From Cyanoderma ruficeps (lineage: Eukaryota; Chordata; Aves; Passeriformes; Timaliidae), in contig VZDJ01000219.1 in the NCBI GenBank assembly GCA_008694505.1, positions 5,168,081 to 5,232,080 of the forward strand: DNA of 64,000 bases, in the 5' to 3' direction. The first letter of the stretch is position 1. Every line of letters starts with the position of its first letter. The notes under the pieces were generated by a model that was not told the DNA's origin, made no database searches, and was given only the letters and a program-made list of their open reading frames with translations. Both the position numbers and the translations under genes were made by a program. Below are positions 15,001 to 24,600 of the stretch, in pieces.

Positions 15001-18000
15001 CATCTATCCTAGAGAGAGCATTTTGTGCAAGCTCACGGTTTTGCCATCTGCAGTAGCTTCTGATGCTTTCTTTTGTTTCCTCCTGCTACCAAACAGGCAA
15101 GTCTTGGGGGGTGTGTCCGCATGATAGTGACAGGCGCTGCCCCTGCCTCCCCGACGGTCCTGGGCTTCCTCCGTGCCGCCCTTGGATGCCAGGTGGGTTT
15201 ATGTGGCTGTTCAGGGGTGTTCATCCACTGCTAGCAAGAGAACACATGGAATTGAAGAAAGGAGATGTGTCAGACCCTCAGAACTGCATTTAGTACAGCT
15301 GTACCAGGATGGATCCAACAGCAGGGCTTGGGGCAGCCATGGAGTCCTGGTACACCCAGAGTTCAGTGGGGTGGGAACAGCCCTGGGATGGCAGTAACAG
15401 GCAAAAGATGATTTCACTCTGAGCATCCCCCAGAAAAACCCCATAGGCTCATCCCACCCACCTCTCCGCACCAAATTGAGTATGTGCAATTAAATGTGTT
15501 TGTGCAAGTGCTGGGAACTTCATTACATGAGTTTTATTCTATATAGAAATGGAGAGAGCTAATCTTCAGACGTCAGCCTAACCCACATGAGATGTCCACT
15601 GCATTATTTCTCTGTGATAGGAAGCCCAGGGCAACTGAAAGGTCTCATTTGAGAGCCTAAAATTAGTCAGGGAAAAAAAAAAGGGTGGATTTTCAAAATG
15701 TCCCACCAAAAATACCTTTTTTCCCCACTAATAAGTTTCTCTCATAGTGTAGCATATGTCCTCACTCAAAGGCTAAGTGCTCAACTCATCTTCTCCCTAT
15801 TTTCAACATTACAGAGCCATGTTCTTTCCTAGTTATGTAAATGGAATTTTGTGCACAGTAGAAGCCAGTGACAGTGTCCCTGTGGCAAATGGGCACCCAC
15901 ACATTGCAGCTGCAGGCTCAGCTCACAGGACTGTTGGGATTTCAGTTTGTAATAGTGAAATCTTTTATGATCTTGCAAAGATACCTGTCTCTTTGTCAGG
16001 TTTATGAAGGCTATGGCCAAACAGAATGCACAGCTGGATGCACCTTTACGACTCCAGGTGACTGGACATCAGGTAATTATTTTCTTCCACCATTTGAAGA
16101 AATAAAAGAAATGCACCTTCCTTTAGGAAATTACGGACTGTAACATCAAGGCCAGGCTGGATGGGGCTTGGAGAAACCTGATCTAGTTGAAAGTGTTCCT
16201 GCCCATGACATGGGGTTGGAATGAGATGAATTTTAAGCTTCCTTCCAACCCAAACCACTGTATGCTATTTCAGAACAGGTTTTATATCCAAAGAGGAGGT
16301 GTTGGTATTTAGTTTTAATAATATAAAACCTTAATTAAGGAAGTTATTTCTGCACACAGACACAGCTCCTGCAAGAACATCCAGTGTATCTACAACTATG
16401 CAAGTAACTAATGATAAAATGCTAATTATTGTTTATAGGAGAGATGACAAGTGACTTGATAACTTTGATTTCCAGGTCATGTAGGAGCCCCTTTGCCCTG
16501 TAACTTAATCAGATTGAAGGATGTGGAAGAACTGAATTATTTTGCTTCCAAAGGAGAAGGAGAGGTAGCAAATCACATTTTTATATCAAATTCTCACTAG
16601 TTAACACTGTATGAAGTAGTTTATAGAAGCATTTTACCTTTGTAGGGTGCATGGCTGCTGATATGTTACATAGTGCAATCAGGAAAGGAAAATGGCAGTT
16701 TAACAATAAAGCAGCAAAGAATTAATGAAAATGGAGCTGTGGCAGTACTTCCAGCCTGATTCCTTGAACTGCTAAGACTGAATTAATTCGTTCAGCTAAG
16801 AAGAGCTGAATTGCTGTGATTTCTACATTGCTGTGATTTCTATCCTAGACAAAAATTAAAATTATTGAAATAATTTCGTTATTTTTAACTGCAAATGGAA
16901 TGCAAATCAAGTTCAAACAAATAAGTTTTGCAAACCTTATTTTCTATTTCCATTAGCTTGAAAAAAAATCATAGATAGTTTAATAACCCAGTCTATTTTA
17001 GTTTCATGGAGCATAGTCATTAAAATATTGCAAATTTTGTGAGTTACTACTTGACTTGTATTTATAGCAGAGTAAGAAAATAATTCATCACCACCCCTGG
17101 TTGTTTTGCAGATCTGTGTGAAAGGACCCAATGTGTTTAAAGGTTATTTGAAAGATGAAGAGAGGACAGCTGAGGCGCTGGACCAGGAGGGCTGGCTTCA
17201 CACAGGAGACATTGGAAAATGGTTACCTGTGCGTACTGGACACACACAGAGTTCTTATGGCAATTGTATTATCCCATGTAAATTTTCAAGCACTGAACCT
17301 CCAAGCAGGTCTATCTTTACAAAGGATTAAGTTTATATTTGGCAGAATAAGCTCGATCTATCAGTGAAGCATTTGAAAGCACAACAGGCAGTTGAAAGCT
17401 CTGTTAAAGACAGACTGCTTGCAGAGTTTCTGAGTTTCTGTGGTTAAATAACTTCTCTGAGAATTCTTATTTCTTTCTCCTAACAGAATGGGACCCTTAA
17501 AATTATTGATCGGAAAAAGCATATATTTAAACTTGCTCAGGGAGAATATATTGCACCAGAGAAGATAGAGAATATCTACATCCGCAGCGACCCTGTTGCT
17601 CAGATCTATGTCCATGGAGACAGCCTGCAGGTACAAACCAAACTTTCAGAAAATCTTACTTTACTCTTAGTTAAAAGACATAGAGCTAGGCATGAATGAA
17701 GGGAAAATGTGAGTGGATCACATCACATTGTCTGCCTCCTGCTTTGGAGCTGGCTGACAGCCAGGCAGGAACTGAGCTGCTGATGTGACCCTGAGCAGCT
17801 TAGAGAGTGGTGTGGCCAAAGATCAAGCCTTTAAGTTGGCTTTGGTGCCACTCTTTGGGTCCCCAATGCTGTCCTTTGCCACCCTGCCTGTGGTAAGCCA
17901 GGCAAAGGCAAAGCCACTGTTGCCCCCACAGTGCCTGCCCATTCTGACCAACCTTGTTCTGTTAATTTGCACATTTATACACACACCTACAGTTTTTGAA

Positions 18001-21000
18001 ACCATGGCAATTCTTTGTGTGCATTCAAGGCTCACAAGCATGAGCCTTCCCTTGGCATCAGTTTGCTTGGGACTTGCAGGGCCATGTGAGTTATTAATGT
18101 CTAAGAGGAGTACAAACCCAACTGAGGGTATTAAAACTGCTGGTACATGCACAGTCACATACAACTTATTGTCTGACAAAAAGGCATAGGCATCAGAATG
18201 TGCTTCATGATGATATGTTAGCAAATTGTTGACATAATTAAACAAGAAATGGTAAACATGCAGAAATTCAGCTGACTTGTGTATTCACTTCAATGTAGAG
18301 CCTGGAATGTGGTTCAGCTTTCACCTGCAAATCTCTTTCTCCTTTACCTACAGGCCTTCCTGGTGGGAATTGTGGTGCCTGATTCTGAAGTTATGCCAGG
18401 TTGGGCAAAGAAAAGAGGGTTTGAAGGAACATATGCAGAACTCTGTAAAAATAAGGTTTGTATCTGCAGTACAGACCTTTTTTGGCTGTAGGGTTATGTG
18501 TGCACCATACTGTGTCTAGGAATGACAATTTCAGTGACAAGAATTATTTCCTCACTGAACATTCAGCAGGGTTGACCTGGATCCAGTGATATGTGTTGAA
18601 TGGTGGTACTGACCTCTGCCAGCTCTGGTGGAGGTGGGGGACAAGAGTCTGTCTTTTAGAGAACAACACTGCAGCAGGAGAAGTTGTGTTTGCTTAGATT
18701 TCTTAAATAAAACAACTAAATAACACTTACCACTGCTCTTCTCTGTGGTGACCAGCAACAGAACCAGAGGGAAGGGCCTGAAGTTGTGTCAGAGGAGCTT
18801 TAGGTTGGATATTAGGAAAAGGGTTTTCCCAGAGAGAGTGGCTGGGTGCTGAAACAGGCTCCCAAGGGGACTGGTCACACCATCAAGTCTGACACAGCTC
18901 AAAGAGCATTTGGACAACATTCTCAGGCACATAGTATGACTCTTGGGGCTGTTCTGTGCAGGGCTGGGAGTTCAATTCCACGATCCTTGTGAGTTCCTTC
19001 CAGCTCACGACATTCTATGATTCTGTAAAAAGGATCCAAGTCTTAAAGACATGCTCTGTAATACTGAGGAACTGCACTGGATCACACCAGTGAATACGGA
19101 TGCCTCTGAACCATCCCTGTGATGTCTGTGGGCAATGATTCTGCATCAAAGTCTGGCAGAGGGCTGAAGGACTGTAAATTTAACAGCTATGTCACATAGC
19201 TGGTTTGAAAATAGAACCTTACTTTTCATACCAGGGAGACACTTAACATCACCACACTTAAATGTAATGCTTATACACTACAATAGAATTTTGATAATTA
19301 CATATTAACTGTTAATAAGGCACTTGAACTTTAGTCAGAAACACTTTTTTTGGTGAACAGTGAGCATTAATTGCATGTAAGGTTCACTATGGTAGCTCAT
19401 GAGGAATTTCTGTGTTTTAACGCAGGAACTGAAGCAAGCGATAATGGAAGACATGGTACGGTTAGGGAAGGAGAGTGGGCTTCATTCCTTTGAGCAGGTA
19501 AAATGAAACACATTATTCATTGTGATCAGACAGGCAATCTGTCTGTATAGAAGAGGTATTTGTCAGCATTTATGATGTTACCACAAATCTTTGTTGCAGC
19601 TGTGCATGGTGTTTTTGGAAAGAGCTTTATTTCTGGCACGTTGTATTTATTCCTTTGGAAAAATGTATTTGCTGTGATTCTGTTTCCCAGCCATGTTTGA
19701 AATTTGAATTAAATTTAATGAAAGTTTTGGGTGCAGAGGTCAAAATCTAAATCAGGGACATGAATAATCTCCAGACTGACAACCAGAGGTCAACATAAAC
19801 ATCTGTAGGAGTCTGACTTTTCTGCCACTGAAAGCTCTGTTAGAAATTGGGTCACTAATTAGTACTCTTATACCTGACCTCGAAATGCTGCTGGTTTCTT
19901 TATTTTCAGTCTGGGCATTAGTTCTTTCCTGCTTGCATAAATATTTCTGCAATAGAGCTACAAACACTTCAGAAGGGGAGATCTGAAATCAGCCATGGAT
20001 TACATGGCATTAAAAACACAGAAAAATTACCCACCCCATTTTAAAATGTCAAATGCTTATTTCTGTTTAAAAAATTACCATCTTAATCATTACATATAAT
20101 TAGCCAGGGCCTTTTTGTTTTTGTTTAGACTGTTTCTGAGTAATAATTCTAGTAAGTAATTCACCATATTGGAGTGGAGAAAAAGCATCATTAAACATAA
20201 CCCTGTTATTCTTAATTTCTCAGTTACCTATGCAAATGAAATGATAGCAAAAAGAAATTTATTTTAAAATGATTCAGTACAAAGCATAGTTTTTAATGCA
20301 CAAAATTGTCTGTGCTAATAAGTCTTGTTTGCCTCTGCCATGGTCTTTACAGTATGAAATATCCTCAAGTAATCAATTCCACCAGCAGTTTTCAATTAAT
20401 AAAATATAATGTAGTGAGGAAAGCCTTGTAATCTTTCTAAAAATTGTAATAAAATAATAACAGAATAGAATAAAAAATAGATGATACGGTTTTCAAAATT
20501 AAAGGGCTTCAAAACTTCATCTCTATTGTAATATGTAATCTTAAAACCAAATTTTGAGCCAGATACTGTGGCTAATGTTTGCGTGGAATGGGATCCCCTG
20601 TTTATGGGGATACTCTTTGTCATCCATGTCCTTGTCTGCTGCTTGGATCTTTGTCTTGGGAATGACAAGTGTGGCTTCTATTACCATCAGCTTCCAGGAT
20701 CTGAAAGCTAGTGCAGCAAACAGGGGAGCATTAATAGTGTGAACACTGATTTATGAAGAACTGCATGGGGGCAGGACCTGGATGACAATGCTTGCAGGGA
20801 AAAATGAATCACATATCTAAGCAATAGCGAATGGATTTGCAGCCTGTATCACTGCAACTCCCAGCCAAGCGAACTGCAAAGCAGTCTGGCTTGAGGAATC
20901 ACAAAAGCAGCAGATGGCTGGGGAATTTTGTCTTAAATCAGTGGACTCTGACCAGTCACGCAGCAGTTTTCGGCTTTCTCCCACACCAGCACGGGAAGGA

Positions 21001-21678
21001 AAAGCTCACTCCCATCTGTGCTGCCAGGCTCCCCACTGTGCTCAGAGCCACTGCCTCAAACAAGGGCAGCCTTGTGAAATGCCATTTGCACAGGCTAAAA
21101 GATTTGTATCACTTTAATTAGCTAAAGATGATCATCATGTACACGCTTTGTGCCTGCAAAGCTTCATGATAATTTTGCAAGATTGAATCAGTGCTGTTTA
21201 CTTTTGCAGTGGGGTTGAGATTTCCTAGCACAACTCCCTGCCCTTGCCCACTCCCTCACTGCCTTTCAGCTGTGTGAAACTGCAGTGACGGTATCACACT
21301 GTCTCTTGTGTGCTGCCTTGCTGTGCTCTGGCCTTGCTTTCATACAGAAAAGAAGTTTGTGTGCTCATTCTCTTGGAGACCTCCCTTCTGTGGGCAGGGG
21401 ACGGAAATCCTGGGGACTCAGCAGAAGAGTGACCTGGATTTGAGGCACCACCGGAGGGAAACACAGCAAAATAGTTAATGTTTATTCAGTGTGATGCCTG
21501 TAACCTTTGCTATAAATATATTCCTCTTTTATTTTAGGTCAAAGCCATTTATATTCATTCTGATATGTTCTCGGTGCAAAACGGTTTGTTGACACCAACA
21601 TTAAAGGCTAAGAGACCGGAACTGAGAGATTACTTCAAAAAACAAATAGAAGAGCTATATTCAAGCATCTCCATCTGA
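1..21678 (+). CDS. ACSL6: ACSL6, long-chain acyl-CoA synthetase (3' part of gene, all exons after the window start)
   Basis: This is a membrane-bound ligase that activates long-chain, notably polyunsaturated, fatty acids to acyl-CoA through an acyl-AMP intermediate, at the ER and outer mitochondrial membrane and mainly in brain. Joined exons 419-451, 1420-1471, 6312-6385, one of 9283-9360 or 9418-9495, 11960-12094, 13190-13324, 15097-15192, 16000-16072, 16476-16564, 17112-17228, 17487-17630, 18354-18455, 19426-19497 and 21538-21678 give 1341 nt in one frame: 446 residues and a TGA. The AMP-binding motif TSGTTGNPKG spans exons 2 and 3. The gate follows at residues 54-79, then YGQTE near 206. 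The fatty-acyl-CoA synthetase signature ([15 protein letters not shown] into IDRKKHIFK) lies around 282-310. Identity with mammalian ACSL6 is very high. ACSL1 and ACSL5 are less likely, because stretches such as [14 protein letters not shown] and [12 protein letters not shown] match ACSL6 best. The 5' third of the gene lies before the window. Confidence 0.95.
419..451 (+). CDS. ACSL6: ACSL6 exon: 33-bp microexon
   Basis: The acceptor follows a pyrimidine-rich tract (tattctcttccag) and the donor is GTGAGT at 452. The exon is phase 0 at both ends and encodes [11 protein letters not shown], equivalent to DCGQENHQAPV just upstream of the AMP-binding motif in mammalian ACSL6. Confidence 0.85.
496..670 (-). 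repeat. CR1 LINE 3' fragment
   Basis: The stretch from 'ctttaaagctcatctcgttc' onward, through 'gccttgaacatttt' and 'acctgtgccagggcttcacc', is the reverse complement of the familiar avian CR1 3' end. It is diverged and lies in an ACSL6 intron. The 140-kb-class short ORFs over it are not genes. Confidence 0.75.
1420..1471 (+). CDS. ACSL6: ACSL6 exon: start of the AMP-binding motif
   Basis: The acceptor is catttctag and the donor GTAAAA at 1472. It encodes [18 protein letters not shown], entering in phase 0 and leaving in phase 1, so the last Gly codon is completed by the next exon. This is the P-loop-like ATP/AMP-binding sequence of adenylate-forming enzymes. Confidence 0.95.
1472..6311 (+). 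other. ACSL6: ACSL6 intron
   Basis: A 4.8-kb intron with T-rich low-complexity runs (2739-2790 and 2818-2840) and a minus-strand CR1 3' fragment near 4.3 kb. No open frame in it has splice signals or recognisable similarity; I see no gene. Confidence 0.8.
4270..4405 (-). repeat. CR1 LINE 3' fragment
   Basis: It begins with 'atagaatcatggaatagttt', the reverse complement of the CR1 terminal ATTCTATGATTCT signature, followed by the conserved 'ggaagagacctttaaag' block. It is an inverted-orientation truncated insertion inside the ACSL6 intron. Confidence 0.85.
6312..6385 (+). CDS. ACSL6: ACSL6 exon: second half of the AMP-binding motif
   Basis: The acceptor is ctttcag. It completes the split Gly codon and encodes [16 protein letters not shown] plus SGFLKVTE, ending in phase 0. 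The donor GTGATT at 6386 is a weak match to consensus, which fits regulated joining to either of the two alternative gate exons that follow. Confidence 0.95.
6386..9282 (+). other. ACSL6: ACSL6 intron before the gate exons
   Basis: A 2.9-kb AT-rich intron with a short GT/AT microsatellite at about 6795-6825. No repeat family was recognised and no coding signal found. The last 60 bases are strongly pyrimidine-rich, as expected for a regulated acceptor. Confidence 0.75.
9283..9360 (+). CDS. ACSL6: ACSL6 alternative exon: F-type fatty-acid gate
   Basis: A phase-0 exon of 78 bp (26 residues) with acceptor ccttcacctgcag and donor GTAAGA. It encodes [13 protein letters not shown], then Phe-Leu-Pro-Leu-Ala-His and MFERVIQ. 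ACSL6 is known to choose between gate exons with Phe or Tyr at the position before LPLAHMFER. The choice changes kinetics and ATP use. This is the Phe version. Confidence 0.95.
9418..9495 (+). CDS. ACSL6: ACSL6 alternative exon: Y-type fatty-acid gate
   Basis: A second phase-0 exon of exactly 78 bp with acceptor ttttcttccag and donor GTAAGG. It encodes [13 protein letters not shown], then Tyr-Leu-Pro-Leu-Ala-His and MFERMVQ. It aligns residue for residue with the preceding exon over the second half and is the mutually exclusive Tyr-gate alternative. Only 57 bp separate the two, so splicing one directly to the other is unlikely for steric reasons. Confidence 0.95.
9496..11959 (+). other. ACSL6: ACSL6 intron
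   Basis: A 2.5-kb intron. It contains a 21-bp near-perfect palindrome at 11250-11270 and A-rich runs near 9541 and 10107. An open frame at 11597-12175 runs through the following exon; only its 11960-12094 part is coding. Confidence 0.75.
11960..12094 (+). CDS. ACSL6: ACSL6 exon, 45 residues
   Basis: The acceptor is tctccccatcag and the donor GTGAGC. It is phase 0 at both ends. It encodes [20 protein letters not shown], then the SDDMKAL and [17 protein letters not shown] blocks typical of ACSL1/5/6 and closest to ACSL6. Confidence 0.97.
12095..13189 (+). other. ACSL6: ACSL6 intron
   Basis: A 1.1-kb intron with no recognised repeat, RNA gene or coding signal. Confidence 0.75.
13190..13324 (+). 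CDS. ACSL6: ACSL6 exon, 45 residues
   Basis: The acceptor is tgctcctgcag and the donor GTAAGT. It encodes [20 protein letters not shown], then [13 protein letters not shown] and [10 protein letters not shown], in phase 0. This charged helix-rich segment lies between the gate and the A8-type TGAAPAS core. Confidence 0.97.
13430..13632 (+). repeat. CR1 LINE 3' end
   Basis: It carries the CR1 tail blocks 'attggaacaggctgcccagg' and 'gggacttgatgatcttagag' and ends in the terminal 'aattctatgattcc' signature. Orientation is the same as the gene. Confidence 0.9.
14916..15007 (-). repeat. CR1 LINE 3' fragment
   Basis: 'cggaatggttgggtttgaag' followed by 'gaccatctaattctgactcc' and 'ccctggccagg' is the reverse complement of the CR1 3' end. 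It lies about 90 bp upstream of the next coding exon. Confidence 0.8.
15097..15192 (+). CDS. ACSL6: ACSL6 exon, TGAAPAS core
   Basis: The acceptor is ctaccaaacag and the donor GTGGGT. It encodes [18 protein letters not shown], then [14 protein letters not shown], in phase 0. It includes the TGAAP adenylation core motif that contacts the adenine ring. Confidence 0.97.
15193..15999 (+). other. ACSL6: ACSL6 intron
   Basis: A 0.8-kb intron. I see no repeat or additional gene. Confidence 0.75.
16000..16072 (+). CDS. ACSL6: ACSL6 exon with the YGQTE motif
   Basis: The acceptor is tctctttgtcag and the donor GTAATT. It encodes [20 protein letters not shown], then DWTS, and leaves in phase 1 within a Gly codon. 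YGQTE is the conserved motif (GYGxTE) at the adenylate site. Confidence 0.97.
16073..16475 (+). other. ACSL6: ACSL6 intron with CR1 fragment
   Basis: A 403-bp intron; about a third is a CR1 3' end (16133-16268). Confidence 0.75.
16133..16268 (+). repeat. CR1 LINE 3' fragment
   Basis: 'aggctggatggggcttggag', 'gttcctgcccatgacatggg' and 'ccttccaacccaaaccactg' are successive blocks of the CR1 3' end. The final ATTCT repeats are degraded to 'tatgctattt'. Confidence 0.85.
16476..16564 (+). CDS. ACSL6: ACSL6 exon, 30 residues
   Basis: The acceptor is tttgatttccag and the donor GTAGCA. It completes the split Gly and encodes [20 protein letters not shown], then YFASKGEGE, ending in phase 0. Confidence 0.96.
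16565..17111 (+). other. ACSL6: ACSL6 intron
   Basis: A 547-bp AT-rich intron with nothing recognisable. Confidence 0.75.
17112..17228 (+). CDS. ACSL6: ACSL6 exon, start of FACS signature
   Basis: The acceptor is ttgttttgcag. The donor GTGCGT is imperfect. It encodes [19 protein letters not shown], then [13 protein letters not shown], in phase 0. HTGD contains the Asp that binds the ribose hydroxyls of AMP, and the fatty-acyl-CoA synthetase signature continues in the next exon. Confidence 0.97.
17487..17630 (+). CDS. ACSL6: ACSL6 exon, end of FACS signature and hinge
   Basis: The acceptor is tttctcctaacag and the donor GTACAA. It encodes [20 protein letters not shown], then [13 protein letters not shown] and [12 protein letters not shown], in phase 0. 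It holds the IDRKK hinge around which the C-terminal domain turns between adenylation and thioester formation. Confidence 0.97.
17631..18353 (+). other. ACSL6: ACSL6 intron
   Basis: A 0.7-kb intron. Opposed ORFs of 134 and 140 codons overlap here (17785-18245), but neither has splice context or a recognisable product. Confidence 0.75.
18354..18455 (+). CDS. ACSL6: ACSL6 exon, 34 residues
   Basis: The acceptor is ctttacctacag and the donor GTTTGT. It encodes [20 protein letters not shown], then [14 protein letters not shown], in phase 0. This is part of the C-terminal domain. Confidence 0.97.
18456..19425 (+). other. ACSL6: ACSL6 intron with CR1 3' end
   Basis: A 970-bp intron, of which 18745-19027 is a plus-strand CR1 3' end. 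The rest is unremarkable AT-rich sequence. Confidence 0.75.
18745..19027 (+). repeat. CR1 LINE 3' end
   Basis: It carries 'gttggatattaggaaaaggg', 'gaaacaggctcccaagggga' and a terminal 'cattctatgattctg'. Together with flanking blocks this is a typical avian CR1 3' end of about 280 bp. Confidence 0.9.
19426..19497 (+). CDS. ACSL6: ACSL6 exon, 24 residues
   Basis: The acceptor is ttttaacgcag and the donor GTAAAA. It encodes [16 protein letters not shown], then SGLHSFEQ, in phase 0; nearly identical to mammalian ACSL6. Confidence 0.97.
19498..21537 (+). other. ACSL6: ACSL6 last intron
   Basis: A 2.0-kb intron with no recognised repeat. Short ORFs in 20396-21121 lack splice signals and similarity. 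Confidence 0.75.
21538..21678 (+). CDS. ACSL6: ACSL6 terminal coding exon
   Basis: The acceptor is ttttattttag. It encodes [20 protein letters not shown], then [16 protein letters not shown] and [10 protein letters not shown], with TGA at 21676. It is one residue longer at the very end than the mammalian IEELYSISM tail. LTPTLKAKR contains the conserved Lys region of the C-terminal domain. Confidence 0.97.
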   Translation, partial: VKAIYIHSDMFSVQNGLLTPTLKAKRPELRDYFKKQIEELYSSISI

Positions 21679-24600
21679 AATCATGGGAAGAATCTTCTGA
21701 GTAATGGACTTCATAGCAATATTAGAATAATACTCAAAAAGTACAGAGCCAGAACGACACTGCTGAAATGGATAAGCATCTGAATCTTATATTTGAGCCT
21801 TTCATTTTTCTAGGATTTCATCACTAACCATATTTTCCCTTCTTTTTGCCATCAGATGTGATACAATTTCTTTTTTACTCTAGGTACACAGTAAGGCACT
21901 ACTAAAAGTTATGCTAAATTGCCACAAAATATGCAGAAATTTCAATTTATGACCAAGTAAATTATGGAAGCATATCTTATAAATAACTACAAACATTTCT
22001 AAATAAAATAGGAAAAATTTCAGGTATGTCTGTTGATATTTGATTGTATATAACCTAATATATTCGAAACTAAAATAATAAATAATTCAATAATGTGGTC
22101 TACCTCAAATAATCATTGATTGATGGTGAAAGTAAAAGTCTATGTTCTCTGATTTGGAACTTCAAGCTGGATATTGGTTTATATAGTAGGTGATAGTTTT
22201 TAATTTTTCAGGACATAAATGACATTGATTTGATTTAATCATTGATGACTTAACCAGAACAGAAATAGGAAGGAACTTCCCACTATTTGTACTTAACAGA
22301 CCTATTAGTATATTACATCTAATGGATTAATGTTACCTTGAAATTACAAGAACAGGGTAGGAAGCAATAGCACAGAATTCCCTCTATTTCCTTTTCATCC
22401 AAACATAGTTCATCCATGGTATGCAGGTTCTGCATTAGGGCTCCTTTAGTCCAGTGCACTCACACACATCTGAACTGCTCAAACTGAAAAGGTTGCAAAA
22501 GCATCGCTGGCTCTGTGGTGGCTTTAGGTGGGAGTTCATGATAATCCATATGCTCCCAATCCCTAATTTATTATTTCACATGCTGCTAATACTGCGTAGT
22601 CCAGCTGGACTAACTCCCTTTCAGAAGCAGCGCTAAAGAAACGGAGCACAAGGAATAAGCTGTGATTCTCCATGGGGCTTAGCAAAATGAAAGGGTTTGG
22701 GAAAAGATGCGCCTGAGGTGCAGCAGTAGGGGGGATCCTTTGTCTGGCCATGCAAGGGGAAGGAATACTGCCCTAAAAGACTCAAGGGGATGGGCTAAGG
22801 CTGTGTTAGCCGTGGCTGTGCAAGGTGTCACGGTATGGCAGATCAGTGGACGTGGTGGCAGAAAAGCCTGTTACGGGAATGTCTTTATGGTAAGACATCT
22901 GGAAGCATCAAGTCCCATTGGCATCACTTCCAATGGCCTCTCTGGGATAACCAGCAAGTTGTCTGGATAAAACCTTAGATTTTTGTGGTCATCAGAAAGG
23001 GTGTAAGTGACAAGGAAAAGGAACAGACACTAGAGCTCCCTCTTGGTACAAAGCATGGTACAAGGCAAAGAGCAAACTGTCATGTCAAGTTGCTTGAATA
23101 CCTGGACTGTCGATGGCTTCTTTCTGCTAAACAGGGTCCTAAATATCTGTGTATTTTACTAGCTGATGTTTGTCGCACCAGTGCATACTAGCATGGAGCT
23201 GTGCCTGCTAGATCTTTGCTAGGACAGTGGAAGCACACTTACTTTCTCTCTTATAGTGGAATCCACTGTAGATTTTTGAAGCTAAAAGTTTCAATTTTTA
23301 ATCTAAACAGTATTTTATTTTCTCTCTGAAGTTCTGTTGCATGCTTCCAAACAAAATAAACCGAATTAATAAGTTAGTGTTATACGAAGACTGATGTATT
23401 CCAGTGATTTCAGAATAAAATGATACATAGGAAACCATATCAGCAACATAATGACTCAAACAATGTGGCAGTTGGATTTATCAAATGTTCATTTGATCCC
23501 TTTATGCACCTGAATCCCTTTATGTGCCTAATTCCTCATCTGATTTCAGTGCAATGACTCATATCAGTCCAAAGCAAGTAAAGAAATATCTGAGATCTGA
23601 TGGGATCATCATTTTTCACCAATGTATGCAGCAATAGCATCCCTGGGGAATCTGTGTGTGCTACGTCAATGGATGATAGGAATTATTGCATAAAATCTGG
23701 CTCTTTAGGTCAAGTCATAAAGGATTTTTATCTCAGTGGAGTTTAGTTCATATCCTTCTTTTATCAGCCAAAACACAGTTTTTACATACACAACCTTCAA
23801 AACAATGGAGAACTAAATTCAGTACAATCTCCTGTCTGTTTTAATGCAACACTTTAAAATAAAAATCCCCAAACCCTAGTCATCCAAGTAAGTAGAGAAA
23901 AGCTATTTTTCACTGATTTTTTTGCCATTTGAATTAAATTTACTTTTCTCATTTCATGATTTCAGGCTTTTTGAGACAACTAAACTCTGTATAAGTATAG
24001 CAGTTCCCAATACGAGTTTATTTACAGCTTATATGGCTGTTATTTTTATATATATGATGCTGAATAATATATCTATATTCTTCTTTTGGTGTTTGATGCA
24101 AAATGTCAGATGCACTAGAGCCAAATACATGAACACCAAAAGAATAAGAAAGAAAAAATGCAGACTTTGCCACACTTGGATGATGCAAAATCTGAGTTGG
24201 TTTTTGTCACATCAAAAGTGTGAATGCTTTCAGTACTTGTGAAAAAATATAAACAAACTAAAAGCTCTCTTTTATACTTGTATAATCAGATTTTCCTGTG
24301 CAAATCACTTGAAAAAGAGACATTCGTAAGGCATGAGCTAGGCTCAATCCTGCTTCTCTTCAAATTCCAGGAATATTTGTTTTGTATTGAGCTTTCTTAA
24401 AGTGAGACACTTCTTGTGACCACCAAGGAAAAGTCCCTAGGGCTGTCCAATAACCAGGTGGGGTTGTTTTGTTTTGTGGGGTTTTTTGTTTGGTTGATTG
24501 GTTTGGTTTTTTGTTTTTACCTTAAGATAACTAATTACAAAATTAGTTTCTATTATTCACCTTAAAGAGTGGCAACTCTTTTTGCAGTCAGTTTTACAGT

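Larger units (their letters stand above)
13325..15096 (+). other. ACSL6: ACSL6 intron
   Basis: A 1.8-kb intron with two CR1 3' ends in opposite orientations (about 13430 and 14916), annotated separately, and a short TTTG tandem near 13767. Nothing else was seen. Confidence 0.75.

Noticed and set aside
17785..18245. Opposed 134- and 140-codon ORFs in an ACSL6 intron
   Set aside because: They shadow each other and lack any start, splice or family support.
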